Of a stretch of DNA of 56,292 nucleotides, positions 43,415 to 51,746 are shown piece by piece (the first letter of the stretch is position 1; each line of letters opens with the position of its first letter). Under the pieces are notes generated by a model. It was not told where the DNA came from and made no database searches. It was given only the letters and a program-made list of their open reading frames with translations. Source of the stretch: Olsenella sp. SW781 (GTDB lineage: Bacteria > Actinomycetota > Coriobacteriia > Coriobacteriales > Atopobiaceae); contig NZ_SJOU01000016.1 of NCBI RefSeq assembly GCF_012027725.1, positions 1 to 56,292 on the forward strand. The letters run 5' to 3'. The translations under genes and the position numbers were made by a program.

Positions 43415-43468
43415 GCTTTGCATTTATAGCATAGTATGCTTTGCAATGAGAGACAAGTTTGCTTTGCA
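43415..43468. promoter_or_regulatory. three GCTTTGCA boxes at 23-bp intervals (candidate XRE operators)
   Basis: GCTTTGCA occurs at 43415, 43438 and 43461, each exactly 23 bases apart. The last continues into CTTTGCAAAG, a perfect 10-bp palindrome. On the minus strand the AT-rich TATGCTATAAA between boxes is a likely -10 region. The rest of the 302-base gap (43469-43608) shows no gene. Confidence 0.7.
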
Positions 43469-43608
43469 AAGATTCGGTAAGCTGATCGGGAATATCGGCC
43501 TGGCACGCATCCTGCGCGGCTTCGTTCGCGTTTTCCCAGATGATCGCTGGCTATGCGCGCAGAATGCATGCCAGATGCCAGCTCCGTGCCGAAGGTCCCT
43601 TCAAGAAA

Positions 43609-43650
43609 GGCCCCCGCCGCACACCTTGGGCGAGGCGTGCGGCGGGGGCC
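43609..43650 (-). terminator. terminator after the GNAT gene
   Basis: GGCCCCCGCCGCAC and GTGCGGCGGGGGCC form a perfect 14-bp stem. On the minus strand it is followed by TTTCTTGA. Confidence 0.8.
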
Positions 43651-43675
43651 GTAATCGGGCGGAACGACGCTGGCG

Positions 43676-43948
43676 CTAGGCGAGAAGACCGGCGTGCTCC
43701 GGGTGCTTCTCGAACCAGCTCACGGCGTAGGAGCACGTGGGGCGCGCGTAGAACCCGCTCGCGGCGATGCTCGCCACGGCGCGGCCCATAAGCTCGCCCG
43801 CGATGCCCTGGCCGCGCAGGCTCTCGTCCACGAAGGTGTGGTTGATCTCAACGATACCGGGCTCCACCACGGGGAAGGTCACCTCGGCAAGGACGTTCCA
43901 CTGCTCGTCGAGCACCTGCACGCGGTCGCGCTCCATGATCCAGTCCAT
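43676..43948 (-). CDS. GNAT-type acetyltransferase (YjdJ type)
   Basis: This 90-residue minimal acetyltransferase has 'EINHTFVDESLRGQGIAGELM' (acetyl-CoA loop, Arg/Gln-x-x-Gly-x-Gly/Ala) and 'CSYAVSWFEKHPEH', both typical of the YjdJ-like group. Substrate is unknown. GAGGAGG lies before the ATG. Confidence 0.9.
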   Translation of the reverse strand: MDWIMERDRVQVLDEQWNVLAEVTFPVVEPGIVEINHTFVDESLRGQGIAGELMGRAVASIAASGFYARPTCSYAVSWFEKHPEHAGLLA

Positions 43949-44230
43949 GCTGCCTCCTCTGAAAAGGGGGACGGTCCCGAATTTGAAGGAAAGGGTTGCG
44001 TGAGGTCGGGCCTGTCCCCAACTGCGGCGACTACGACACCCATTCTACCGGAGAAGGCCAATCGATGAAGTTCCAGCGCGAGGCCACCGTCCTGGACAAG
44101 ACTACGCCTCCACCGCCCTGCGGGGCGGCTCGATAAGGCACGGCTGGGTGCGCGACGCCCGCCGGATGATTGGCTGCCGCCAGGATGGCGCGCGCCCCGC
44201 AACGGGTAGAACCCATACCAGACCCTACAT

Positions 44231-44257
44231 GTGGAAAAGTGACTGTCCCTTTTCCAC
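44231..44257. repeat. family B dyad
   Basis: GTGGAAAAGTGACTGTCCC continues into TTTTCCAC: 8-bp perfect outer arms around the GTGACTGTCCC core. Confidence 0.9.
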
Positions 44258-44313
44258 CCCGGCGAGCGGAGGCGGGCATGGCGCGGATGTGGCACATCGC
44301 AAACGGTCATCTT

Positions 44314-44417
44314 GCTAATTGGGGACGGGTTATTTCTCTCAGAGGCTTTGGGACAGGTTCACTCTTCGTCGAACCTGTCCCAAAGCCTCTGAGAGAAATA
44401 ACCCGTCCCCAATTAGC
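44314..44417. repeat. 104-bp palindrome related to family B
   Basis: GCTAATTGGGGACGGGTTAT... and its complement form arms of more than 40 bases, with GGGACAGGTTC next to a short loop. It lies directly upstream of the SdpI-like gene. Confidence 0.92.
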
Positions 44418-44485
44418 GGCGAGGTTGATAGCCCTTCGAAAAAGGGGTATACCATCGCGCATCAGGTTCGTCTGAGGAGGCAGAA

Positions 44486-45178
44486 ATGGCTGGCCTTGAC
44501 TACACGAAGCGCGACAGGGCCCTGTGGATTGCGCTGCTCGCCCTCTGCGCGACAAGCGCGGCGGCCTACGTCCTCTGGGCGCTGCCTGCGATGCCCGAGA
44601 CGGTGCCCACCCACTGGGGCGCCGACGGCGCGGCCGACGGGTGGGACAGCAAGGGCTCCACGATCTTCATGGGCGTGGTCATGCCGTTCCTGATACTGGC
44701 GCTGCTCTTCGCGGTGCCGTTCCTCGACCCGCGTGGCGAGTCCTTCAATCGCTTCAAGGGCGTCTATCAGGGATTCTCTGCGGCGTTCACGGTGTTCATG
44801 GTCGCGATGGCCTGGCTCACGCCGGCCACGGCGCTCGGCGTCGTCCCGGAGAGCGGGTCGTTCGTCAACCTGCTCGTCTATGGATCGATGGGCCTGCTCT
44901 TCGTGGGCCTCGGCGTGGCGATGCCGCGCATCGAGCCCAACTACACCTTTGGCGTGCGCCTGCCCTGGACGCTCGCGGACCCGGACAACTGGCGTCGCAC
45001 GCACCGCTTCGCCGGCCCGGTCTTCGTGGTCATGGGCGTGGCCACGCTCGCCCTCTCGTTCTTCTCGACCGCGCTGCCCGAGGCGGCTATGGTAGCCGTG
45101 CTGCTCGTGGTCCTGCTCGGCGGCGTGGTGTTGGTCGCGCTCTACAGCTTTCTCCTCTGGAAGGACGTCATCCGGTAG
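44486..45178 (+). CDS. SdpI/DUF1648 family membrane protein
   Basis: This 230-residue protein has six or so membrane helices. The N-terminal DUF1648 part has 'LPETVPTHW'-like 'MPETVPTHWGADGAADGWDSKG', and the C-terminal SdpI part has 'YTFGVRLPWTLADPDNWRRTHRFAG'. SdpI gives immunity to the SdpC killing factor in Bacillus; many homologues lack that context, and no toxin gene is visible here. GAGGAGG precedes the ATG. Confidence 0.9.
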   Translation: MAGLDYTKRDRALWIALLALCATSAAAYVLWALPAMPETVPTHWGADGAADGWDSKGSTIFMGVVMPFLILALLFAVPFLDPRGESFNRFKGVYQGFSAAFTVFMVAMAWLTPATALGVVPESGSFVNLLVYGSMGLLFVGLGVAMPRIEPNYTFGVRLPWTLADPDNWRRTHRFAGPVFVVMGVATLALSFFSTALPEAAMVAVLLVVLLGGVVLVALYSFLLWKDVIR

Positions 45179-45330
45179 CGTCGCTCGTGCCCGCAAAACC
45201 TGACGTATGCACGAGCGCACCGCCCCTCTCGGTTGGCGAGAAAAACGGTGTGACTCGTCTACCTGTTCATATGCGCTATCGAATCAACGAGACTGGCTGT
45301 TTGCTCGTGCAAAAGTCGGGGCTTGCGCCG

Positions 45331-45363
45331 TGACTCAAAAGGGGACAGTCCCCTTTTGAATCA
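45331..45363. repeat. family B dyad overlapping the ABC-F stop codon
   Basis: TGACTCAAAAGGGGA-CAG-TCCCCTTTTGAATCA is a near-perfect dyad. Its right end (TCA, 45361-45363) is the stop codon of the minus-strand ABC-F gene. Confidence 0.9.
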
Positions 45364-46863
45364 TTTCTCCCGAACGCGGCCGTCGCGGACCTCCCAGGTG
45401 CGCGTGGTGCAGGCGTCGAGGAACCTCCGGTCGTGGCTCACCAGCACGAGCGCGCCGGGGTAGGCGGCGAGCGCGCGCTCGAGCGCCTCGGTCGAGTGCA
45501 GGTCCAGGTGGTTGGTGGGCTCGTCCATGACGATGAGCGCGGGGTGGCGCAGGATGCCCTCCGCCAGCATGAGCTTGCGCAGCTCGCCGGGGCTCGTGCG
45601 GCCGCCCTCGAGGATGCGGTCCGGGTCCGAGTTGAGCTGCGCCACCGTTGAGAGCACACGCCCGCGATCGGCCGAGGTCAGCGCGGTCACGCGCCTCACC
45701 ATGGCTTTGCGAGCCTCCGCCGGAAGCTCCTGCGGAATGTCCAGCACCTCCACGCCCTGTCCCGCGTCTGCCGCCTTGGCGAGAAGGACGCGCAGGTGCG
45801 AAAGGAGCGTGGACTTGCCGGCACCGTTGGGCCCGACGACGCCCACGTGGTCGCGGCTGCCCACCCAGAGCTCGGGAATCTGGAGCGTGCCCTCCGGGCC
45901 GCAGGGGACGGTCGCAGGCGGCACGTGCAGCACGGTGCGTCGGCGCGAGGGCTCGGCGTCCACCCAGAGGTCTCCGTCGTAGCGCTTGGTCACGCGCGCG
46001 GCGGCGAGGCGCTCCTGCGCGGCGGCCACCCGTGCGTCCATCTGTGAGGAGAGCCGTCCGGCCTGCCCGTCCTTGCCGGTGTAGACCGCAAGGTCGATCT
46101 TGCCGCGCGCGTCGCGGTCGCGCGGGTCCAGGCCGCGCTTGCTGCGCCGCGCGTCGGCCCGCGCCGCCTCGTGGGCGCGCGCGTCCTTCTCGGCAGAGAG
46201 GCGTGCCAGCTCGCGCTTGGCGCTCGCACGCTCCGCCACCGCTGTCGCGCGCTCGAGCTCCGCCTGGCCGTGCGCCGCGCTGTAGCCGCCCGGTCGCACG
46301 ACGATGCCCCCGGGCTCGAAGGACGCGCAGCGCGTGGCGAGAAGGTCCACGAGGTCGCGGTCGTGGCTCACGAGGATCCCGATGCCGCGGAAGCGCGCGA
46401 GCGCCGCGCCCAGCTCCTCGCGGGCGTCCGAGTCCAAGTGGTTGGTGGGCTCGTCCGCCACGAGCACGTCCGGGCGGCCCCAGAGAGCGACCGCCACCTG
46501 CAGCTTCTTGCGCTCGCCGAAGGAGAGCTCGTCAAAGCGCCAGGGCATGTCGTCCTCTATGCGGAAGGCCTCGCGGAGTTCCCGGGCCTCTCGACCGTAG
46601 TCCAGCGCGAAGTCCGCGAGCCCCTCGGGCGGCTCGTCGGCGTCCTGCGCCACGTACGCGCAGACCAGATCGCGCGTGACGGAGCCCGCGTCCGGCGTGA
46701 TGAGCCCGCACGCGATCTTGGCCAGCGTGGTCTTGCCGCAGCCGTTGTCGCCCAGAAGGGCGGTCCAGCCGGCAGGGAAGGTGATGGTGACGTTGTCGAG
46801 TACGGCCTCGCGGGCCGCGGGGTAGGCGTAGCGCACGCCGGAGAGCACAAGCTGCATAGACAT
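45361..46863 (-). CDS. ABC-F family ATPase
   Basis: This 500-residue soluble protein has two ABC ATPase domains without membrane parts. The first has 'GDNGCGKTT' and 'DEPTNHLD' with signature 'LSFGERKK'. The second has 'GPNGAGKST' and 'DEPTNHLD' with signature 'SPGELRK'. An Ala/Arg/Glu-rich linker (about 210-290) lies between. ABC-F proteins act at the ribosome E site, some giving antibiotic resistance; this one cannot be assigned. The ATG at 46863 follows GGAG, with a family B dyad upstream. Confidence 0.9.
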   Translation of the reverse strand: MSMQLVLSGVRYAYPAAREAVLDNVTITFPAGWTALLGDNGCGKTTLAKIACGLITPDAGSVTRDLVCAYVAQDADEPPEGLADFALDYGREARELREAFRIEDDMPWRFDELSFGERKKLQVAVALWGRPDVLVADEPTNHLDSDAREELGAALARFRGIGILVSHDRDLVDLLATRCASFEPGGIVVRPGGYSAAHGQAELERATAVAERASAKRELARLSAEKDARAHEAARADARRSKRGLDPRDRDARGKIDLAVYTGKDGQAGRLSSQMDARVAAAQERLAAARVTKRYDGDLWVDAEPSRRRTVLHVPPATVPCGPEGTLQIPELWVGSRDHVGVVGPNGAGKSTLLSHLRVLLAKAADAGQGVEVLDIPQELPAEARKAMVRRVTALTSADRGRVLSTVAQLNSDPDRILEGGRTSPGELRKLMLAEGILRHPALIVMDEPTNHLDLHSTEALERALAAYPGALVLVSHDRRFLDACTTRTWEVRDGRVREK

Positions 46864-46872
46864 CTCTTCTCC

Positions 46873-46899
46873 GTGCAAAAGGGACAGGCACTTTTGCAC
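46873..46899. repeat. family B dyad upstream of ABC-F gene
   Basis: GTGCAAAAGGGACAGGCACTT continues as TTGCAC: outer arms GTGCAAAAG and CTTTTGCAC. Confidence 0.9.
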
Positions 46900-47005
46900 A
46901 TCGGGGTTTCTTGGCCGGGGATGTCTAGCGAATGCGCACGGCTCCGGGTCCTTTCGACGGGGCTACGACGCCGCCAGTATCCCGCTCCCGCGCCCGAGCG
47001 TCAAG

Positions 47006-47034
47006 TGATACAAAGGGACTGTCCCTTCGTATCA
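47006..47034. repeat. family B dyad upstream of TetM-like gene
   Basis: TGATACAAAGGGACTGTCCC is followed by TTCGTATCA. It ends 12 bases before the start codon, overlapping the promoter/leader. Confidence 0.85.
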
Positions 47035-47046
47035 TCGGGAGGTAGC

Positions 47047-49062
47047 ATGAGGCAGGCGGTCGTGGGACTCCTGGCGCACGTTGACGCGGGCAAGACCACG
47101 CTCGCGGAGGCCATGCTCGCGGCCGCGGGGGCCATCCGCAACCCCGGCCGCGTGGACAGCGGCAACACCCACCTGGACACCGACGCCATGGAGCGCGACC
47201 GCGGGATCACGATCTTCTCGTCCAGCGCGTCGCTCGACTGGGCGGATACCCACCTCATGCTCGTGGACGCGCCCGGTCACGTGGACTTTTCCGCGGAGGC
47301 CGAGCGGACGCTCGCCGCGCTCGACTACGCCATCCTGGTGGTGGGCGCAAACGACGGCGTGCAGGGCCATACCGAGACGCTCTGGGACCTGCTTGCGCGC
47401 TACGAGGTCCCCACCTTCGTCTTTGTGAACAAGTGCGACCTCGAGAACCCGGGGCGAGGAGAACTTCTCGCCGAGCTGGCCTCGCGGCTCTCGCCGGGCT
47501 GCGTGGACGCGTCCGCGCTGCTCGCAGGTGACGCGGGCGCGTTGGAGGACGCGGCCTCGACGGATGAGGCGGCGCTCGAGGAGTATCTGGAGTCGGGCGT
47601 GCTCTCGGCGGACACGCTGCGGCGTCTGGTGGCGGCGCGGGCGCTCTTCCCAGTCTTCTTCGGCGCGGCGCTGCGCGACGACGGCGTGCGCGAGCTGCTC
47701 GACGGCATGTGCGCCCTTCTTGCCGAGCGCTCATGGCCGGACGAGCTTGCGGCGCGCGTGTACCGCGTGAGCCGCGGCGCACGTGGCGAGCGACTTGCCT
47801 GGGTCAAGGTCACGGGTGGCACGCTGCGTGCGAAGGCGCAGCTCGCGGGCATGGACCGTCGCGGCGAGCCATGGGCCGAGAAGATCAACGAGGTGCGCCT
47901 CTACCAGGGCGAGAGCTTCGAGACCGTGACGGAGGTCCCGGCCGGCCGCATCTGCGCCGTCACCGGACTCAGCCACGTGGTGCCCGGAAGTGCCCTGGGC
48001 GCGGAGCCGGAGGGCGCGCGCCCGCTGCTCGCGCCCGTCCTGTCCTACCAGGTGATTCCCGAGTCGGGCGCGGACGTCTCCGCGCTGGTGCGGGCGCTTC
48101 GCGAGCTTGCCGACGAGGACCCGATGCTCGGCGTCACGTGGCAGGAGCAGCTGCAGGAGGCGCACGTCCAGCTCATGGGCGAGGTGCAGCAGGACGTGAT
48201 CGCCGAGCTCCTGCGCGAGCGCTACGGCTTTGACGTGACGTTCGGCCCGGGCGGCATCCTCTACAAGGAGACCGTGACCGCGCCCGCCGAGGGCGTGGGC
48301 CACTTCGAGCCGCTGCGCCACTACGCCGAGGCGCGCCTTCTCGTGGAGCCGCTACCGCGCGGAACTGGCGTTGAGTTTGGCACGCGCTGCTCCACGGACG
48401 ACCTCGACCTCAACTGGCAGCGCCTCATCCTCACCAACGCGATGGAGCGCGACCATCTGGGCGTGCTCACGGGCGCTCCGCTCACGGACGTGCGCATCAC
48501 GCTGCTCGCCGGTCGCGCGCACCCCAAGCACACCGAGGGCGGCGACTTCCGCCAGGCGACCTACCGCGCCGTCCGTCAGGCGCTCATGGGCGCGCGCGAG
48601 CGCGGCGAGTGCCAGCTCCTGGAGCCGTGGTACCGCTTCCGCCTGGTGGTGCCGGCCGACCGCGTGGGCCGCGCGCTCACCGACCTCACGCGCATGGCGG
48701 CGGAGTTCGAGACGCCGGTAACGTCCGGCGACGCGGCTACGATCGCGGGCGAGGTGCCCGCCTCCGAGGTGGGGGAGTACGCGCTTGAGGTCGCGCGCTA
48801 CACGGGCGGTCGCGGGCGCCTCTCGCTCGAGCTCGCAGGCTATCGGCCGTGCCACAACGCCGACGAGGTCATCGCCGCCGCGGCATACGACCCCGAGGCC
48901 GACCTCCCCAACACGTCCGACTCCGTCTTCTGCAGCCATGGCGCCGGCCACACGGTGAAGTGGCATGACGTGCCGGCGCACGCGCACACCACCGCAGACC
49001 CAGTACGCCTGCGCCCGTACCGGGCCGCCGACGCCGCGTTCTTCTCGGCCGTGCAAAAGTGA
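47047..49062 (+). CDS. TetM-like translational GTPase
   Basis: This 671-residue EF-G-like GTPase of the ribosomal-protection group has 'GLLAHVDAGKTTLAEAML' (G1), 'MERDRGITI' (G2), 'DAPGHVDF' (G3) and 'VNKCDLE' (G4). EF-G domains II-V follow. TetM/TetO (about 639 residues) remove tetracycline from the ribosome; chromosomal relatives may have other roles, so resistance is unproven. ATG 47047 follows GGGAGG. The last three codons and the TGA stop lie in a family B dyad, so the native C terminus may have been altered. Confidence 0.85.
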   Translation: MRQAVVGLLAHVDAGKTTLAEAMLAAAGAIRNPGRVDSGNTHLDTDAMERDRGITIFSSSASLDWADTHLMLVDAPGHVDFSAEAERTLAALDYAILVVGANDGVQGHTETLWDLLARYEVPTFVFVNKCDLENPGRGELLAELASRLSPGCVDASALLAGDAGALEDAASTDEAALEEYLESGVLSADTLRRLVAARALFPVFFGAALRDDGVRELLDGMCALLAERSWPDELAARVYRVSRGARGERLAWVKVTGGTLRAKAQLAGMDRRGEPWAEKINEVRLYQGESFETVTEVPAGRICAVTGLSHVVPGSALGAEPEGARPLLAPVLSYQVIPESGADVSALVRALRELADEDPMLGVTWQEQLQEAHVQLMGEVQQDVIAELLRERYGFDVTFGPGGILYKETVTAPAEGVGHFEPLRHYAEARLLVEPLPRGTGVEFGTRCSTDDLDLNWQRLILTNAMERDHLGVLTGAPLTDVRITLLAGRAHPKHTEGGDFRQATYRAVRQALMGARERGECQLLEPWYRFRLVVPADRVGRALTDLTRMAAEFETPVTSGDAATIAGEVPASEVGEYALEVARYTGGRGRLSLELAGYRPCHNADEVIAAAAYDPEADLPNTSDSVFCSHGAGHTVKWHDVPAHAHTTADPVRLRPYRAADAAFFSAVQK

Positions 49063-49077
49063 CTGTCCCTTTTGCAC
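49051..49077. repeat. family B dyad holding the TetM-like stop codon
   Basis: GTGCAAAAGTGACTGTCCC continues as TTTTGCAC. Read in the upstream gene's frame it gives Val-Gln-Lys-stop. Confidence 0.92.
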
Positions 49078-49155
49078 GATGGGCGCGGAGCCCATGAGCG
49101 ACTGGACGGTCTGCAGCGTGGCCGGCGACGCCTCCGCCCTTCCTTGTCGTCGTGC

Positions 49156-49237
49156 ATCAAATCTGGCCGCGGCGTTTTGGCACTTTCCGCCCCATTTCGG
49201 GCCTTGAAAGTGCCAAAACGCCGCGGCCAGATTTGAT
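49156..49237. repeat. dispersed palindrome, family A, copy 5
   Basis: ATCAAATCTGGCCGCGGCG and its complement are perfect, with inner TTTTGGCACTTT and AAAGTGCCAAAA also paired. This is the best-preserved copy. Confidence 0.92.
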
Positions 49238-49312
49238 ATGGGCGACCGGCTCGGAAACCGGCGGCGACCGGCGAGCGCCAGGCCGGCGGGCGCCGCGCCG
49301 TAGCCCCGCGCG

Positions 49313-50308
49313 CTAGATGAGGTCGTACGGCATCTCGCGCGCGAAGAGATAGAAGAGGGCAAACGCGGGCCAGAGAATCGGGAAGAAGAAGTACGCGGCG
49401 CCGAGGGAGACGACGCGCGCCGCGTAGAACGCCACGCGCCGCACGCCAGAGCGCTCCTGCGTCTCGGAGCTCATGCGAACGAAGGAGCCGCCCGGCGTCG
49501 ACCCGGCATGCCGCCAGGGCGCCACCAGCTCGACCCAGAGGAACGACGCATACAGCACGAGGTCCATGGCGTGGGAGCGCACGCCCTCGGAGGCGCCAAG
49601 CAGCGACAGGGCGAGGCCGATCGCGCCGCCGACCACGAGCGAGAGGAGCGTCACGAGCAGCGTGTCCAGCCAGAACGCCACGCAGCGGCGGATGAAGCCG
49701 GGCTCGTGCGTGACCTCGCCCTCCTCGGCGAGCGCGCCCGGCGGCAGCACCCGGGCGAGCGCCGCCGCGCAGAGCCAGCCGAGCGCGGCGCCCAAGGTGT
49801 TGTAGATGAGGTCGTCGACGTCGGCCGTGCGGTAGGCGTAGGGGTAGATCCCGAAGAGCCCCGTGCCCTGCGCCGCCTCGATGCAGAGGGAGGCGAGAAG
49901 CCCCACGATGACGGACCGCCAGAACCCCCAGCGCAGCAGGCGCCCCGCGATGAAGCCGAGCGGCATGAAGAGCACCACGTTGAAGGCGATTTGCGGAATC
50001 GTGCTGATGCCCTCGCGGCGGAAGTCGTCCACGAACGCCAGCGGGTCGAGCTGCCACGCCACGCCGTAGGTGATGCCGAGGCCGCGCTCGCCGCTCGGCA
50101 GCGGCCACAGCGTGAAGCAGCCGAGGCCGAGCACGTAGAGCACCGCCAGATAGGTGGAGACCACCGTCCCGAAGCGCAGCCGCCCGTCGCGGTGGTACAC
50201 CCAGGCAAGGATCGGCAGCGTCAGCAGGAGCGAGGCCAGCGGCCACAGCGTGAGCGCCAGCAGGAAGTTCTCCGTGTAGCCGGAGAGGAAGCGTCTGATG
50301 AGGTTCAT
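49313..50308 (-). CDS. VanZ-RDD fusion membrane protein
   Basis: This 331-residue membrane protein has an N-terminal VanZ-like domain (about 1-190, 'LNVVLFMPLGF'-like 'AFNVVLFMPLGFIAGRLL', 'DVDDLIYNTLGAALGW'). A C-terminal RDD-like domain follows (about 205-331, 'FIRRCVAFWLDTLLV'). VanZ proteins can give low-level teicoplanin resistance; the RDD role is unknown. ATG 50308 is preceded by CGAGAAGAACGGAAAAC, again the repeated word in the ribosome-site position. Confidence 0.85.
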   Translation of the reverse strand: MNLIRRFLSGYTENFLLALTLWPLASLLLTLPILAWVYHRDGRLRFGTVVSTYLAVLYVLGLGCFTLWPLPSGERGLGITYGVAWQLDPLAFVDDFRREGISTIPQIAFNVVLFMPLGFIAGRLLRWGFWRSVIVGLLASLCIEAAQGTGLFGIYPYAYRTADVDDLIYNTLGAALGWLCAAALARVLPPGALAEEGEVTHEPGFIRRCVAFWLDTLLVTLLSLVVGGAIGLALSLLGASEGVRSHAMDLVLYASFLWVELVAPWRHAGSTPGGSFVRMSSETQERSGVRRVAFYAARVVSLGAAYFFFPILWPAFALFYLFAREMPYDLI

Positions 50309-50476
50309 GTTTTCCGTTCTTCTCGTCGGTCGTGCCCGACCCATTGTGAGGGAAGGGCCCGCGTCGCGCCATCGATGAAACTAACGGTTTCGCAAGGTGC
50401 GGCGCGCGGGACGGGCGAGAAGGACGTGGGCCAGACGGTTGACCCCGTCGCCTCTCCTGGGTCATGCGCCTGCCCC

Positions 50477-50505
50477 TTGCCCGGTGCCAAGGTGAGGGCT
50501 ATCAT
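50477..50505 (+). promoter_or_regulatory. MFS promoter
   Basis: TTGCCC (50477-50482) and TATCAT (50500-50505) are 17 bases apart. The predicted transcript start lies at the beginning of the operator palindrome. Confidence 0.6.
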
Positions 50506-50507
50506 GG

Positions 50508-50525
50508 TTTGGAAACGTTTCCAAA
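50508..50525. promoter_or_regulatory. LacI/CcpA-type operator before MFS gene
   Basis: TTTGGAAACGTTTCCAAA is an 18-bp perfect palindrome with central CG. It fits the LacI-family operator and the cre pattern TGNNARCGNTNNCA. It covers the predicted transcript start, a position suited to repression. Confidence 0.8.
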
Positions 50526-50558
50526 AACTGGACGCGCCGAAGGGAGCGGGATCCGCCC

Positions 50559-51743
50559 ATGTCCGTCGTTCTTCTCGTCGTCATCTACGTGGCCTTCGTG
50601 GGCCTGGGCATTCCGGACTCGCTCTTTGGCGCGGCGTGGCCGGCCATGTACCCCGACCTCGGCGTTCCTGTCTCGTGGGGCAGCGCGGTCACGATGGTCA
50701 CCTGCTGCGGGACCGTCGTCTCCAGCCTCTCCTCCGCCGCGCTCATCGGCCGCTTTGGCACCGGGCGCGTGACGGCCGTCTCCACGGCGCTCACCGCCGC
50801 GGCGCTGCTCGGCTTCGCCGTGGCGCCGGGCTTTCCGTGGCTCTGCCTGCTGGCGATCCCGCTCGGCCTCGGCGCGGGCGCCATCGACACGGCGCTCAAC
50901 AACTACGTGGCGCTGCACTACAGGGCCACGCACATGAACTTCCTGCACTGCGCCTACGGCGTGGGCATCACGGTGAGCCCCTTCCTCATGTCGCTCGCGC
51001 TCTCGGGCGGCACGTGGCGCGACGGCTACCTCGAGGCGGCGGCCGTCCAGGCGGCGATCATGGCGGCCACGATCGCGATCCTGCCGCTCTGGTCCCGCGT
51101 GGGCCATGAGGGACCGGCGGGCGAGAAGGACGACGACCCCGCGCCCCGCGCCGCGAGCCCCCTCGCCCTCGTACGGCGCCGCGACATCCGCCTGGCCTGC
51201 CTCGTCTTCATGGCGTCGGTGGCCATCGAGGGCGTCTGCAACACCTGGGGGACGAGCTATCTCGTGAGCGCGCGCGGCATGGGCGCGGGCGAGGCCGCCG
51301 GGATGGTGACGGTCTACTACGTGGGCGTGACGGCGGGCCGCTTCCTCTCCGGCGTGCTGGCCAACCGGCTCTCCAGCAAGCAGCTCGTGGGACTGGGGCA
51401 GGCGGTCACCTTTGCTGCCGTGCTCGTTCTTCTCGCCCCGCTGCCGCTCTCCGCGGCCCCGGTGGGGCTCTTCCTCGTGGGCTTTGGCAACAGCCCGCTC
51501 TATCCCAACATGCTGCACCTCACGCCGCGCCTCTTTGGCCGCGACCTCTCCCAGGCCGTGATCGGCGTGCAGATGGCGGCCTCCTACGTGGGCTCGCTCA
51601 CCCTGCCGCCGCTCTTTGGCCTGGTCGCGGAGCGCGTGGGCTTCTGGCTCTTCCCGGTGGCGCTGCTCGCGCTCTCCGCGGTGGTCCTCGCCGCGTTTCT
51701 CGGCCTCATGGTGAGCAAGGGCTGGAATCCCCGCCGCTGCTAA
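50559..51743 (+). CDS. MFS transporter, sugar-type
   Basis: This 394-residue protein has 12 membrane helices in two halves, with a charged loop near 190-210. 'LGLGAGAIDTALNNYVALHYRATHMNFLHCAYGVG' resembles the FucP/BypA-like sugar MFS branch. The LacI-type operator upstream supports a carbohydrate substrate. The first codons themselves contain a CGTTCTTCTCG word. It stands alone. Confidence 0.85.
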   Translation: MSVVLLVVIYVAFVGLGIPDSLFGAAWPAMYPDLGVPVSWGSAVTMVTCCGTVVSSLSSAALIGRFGTGRVTAVSTALTAAALLGFAVAPGFPWLCLLAIPLGLGAGAIDTALNNYVALHYRATHMNFLHCAYGVGITVSPFLMSLALSGGTWRDGYLEAAAVQAAIMAATIAILPLWSRVGHEGPAGEKDDDPAPRAASPLALVRRRDIRLACLVFMASVAIEGVCNTWGTSYLVSARGMGAGEAAGMVTVYYVGVTAGRFLSGVLANRLSSKQLVGLGQAVTFAAVLVLLAPLPLSAAPVGLFLVGFGNSPLYPNMLHLTPRLFGRDLSQAVIGVQMAASYVGSLTLPPLFGLVAERVGFWLFPVALLALSAVVLAAFLGLMVSKGWNPRRC

Positions 51744-51746
51744 GAT

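Larger units (their letters stand above)
43949..44485. other. 537-base repeat-rich gap
   Basis: It holds a degenerate family B fragment (about 43960-43990), a good family B dyad (44231-44257) and a 104-bp palindrome (44314-44417). A 22-codon reading frame at 44065 could be a gene remnant, but I do not recognise it. No convincing gene is present. Confidence 0.6.

Noticed and set aside
43415-43468. Regularly spaced repeats considered as a tiny CRISPR array
   Set aside because: The repeats are only 8 bases, the spacers 15 bases, no cas genes are near, and the promoter position fits operators. No CRISPR array was seen anywhere in the window.
44031-44310. Overlapping small frames on both strands in the repeat-rich gap
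   Set aside because: They run through repeats, lack ribosome sites and show no recognisable protein features.
47047-49062. Calling this gene a tetracycline-resistance determinant
   Set aside because: The GTPase family is clear, but chromosomal relatives without resistance exist, the protein is longer than TetM, and no mobile context or leader peptide is visible.
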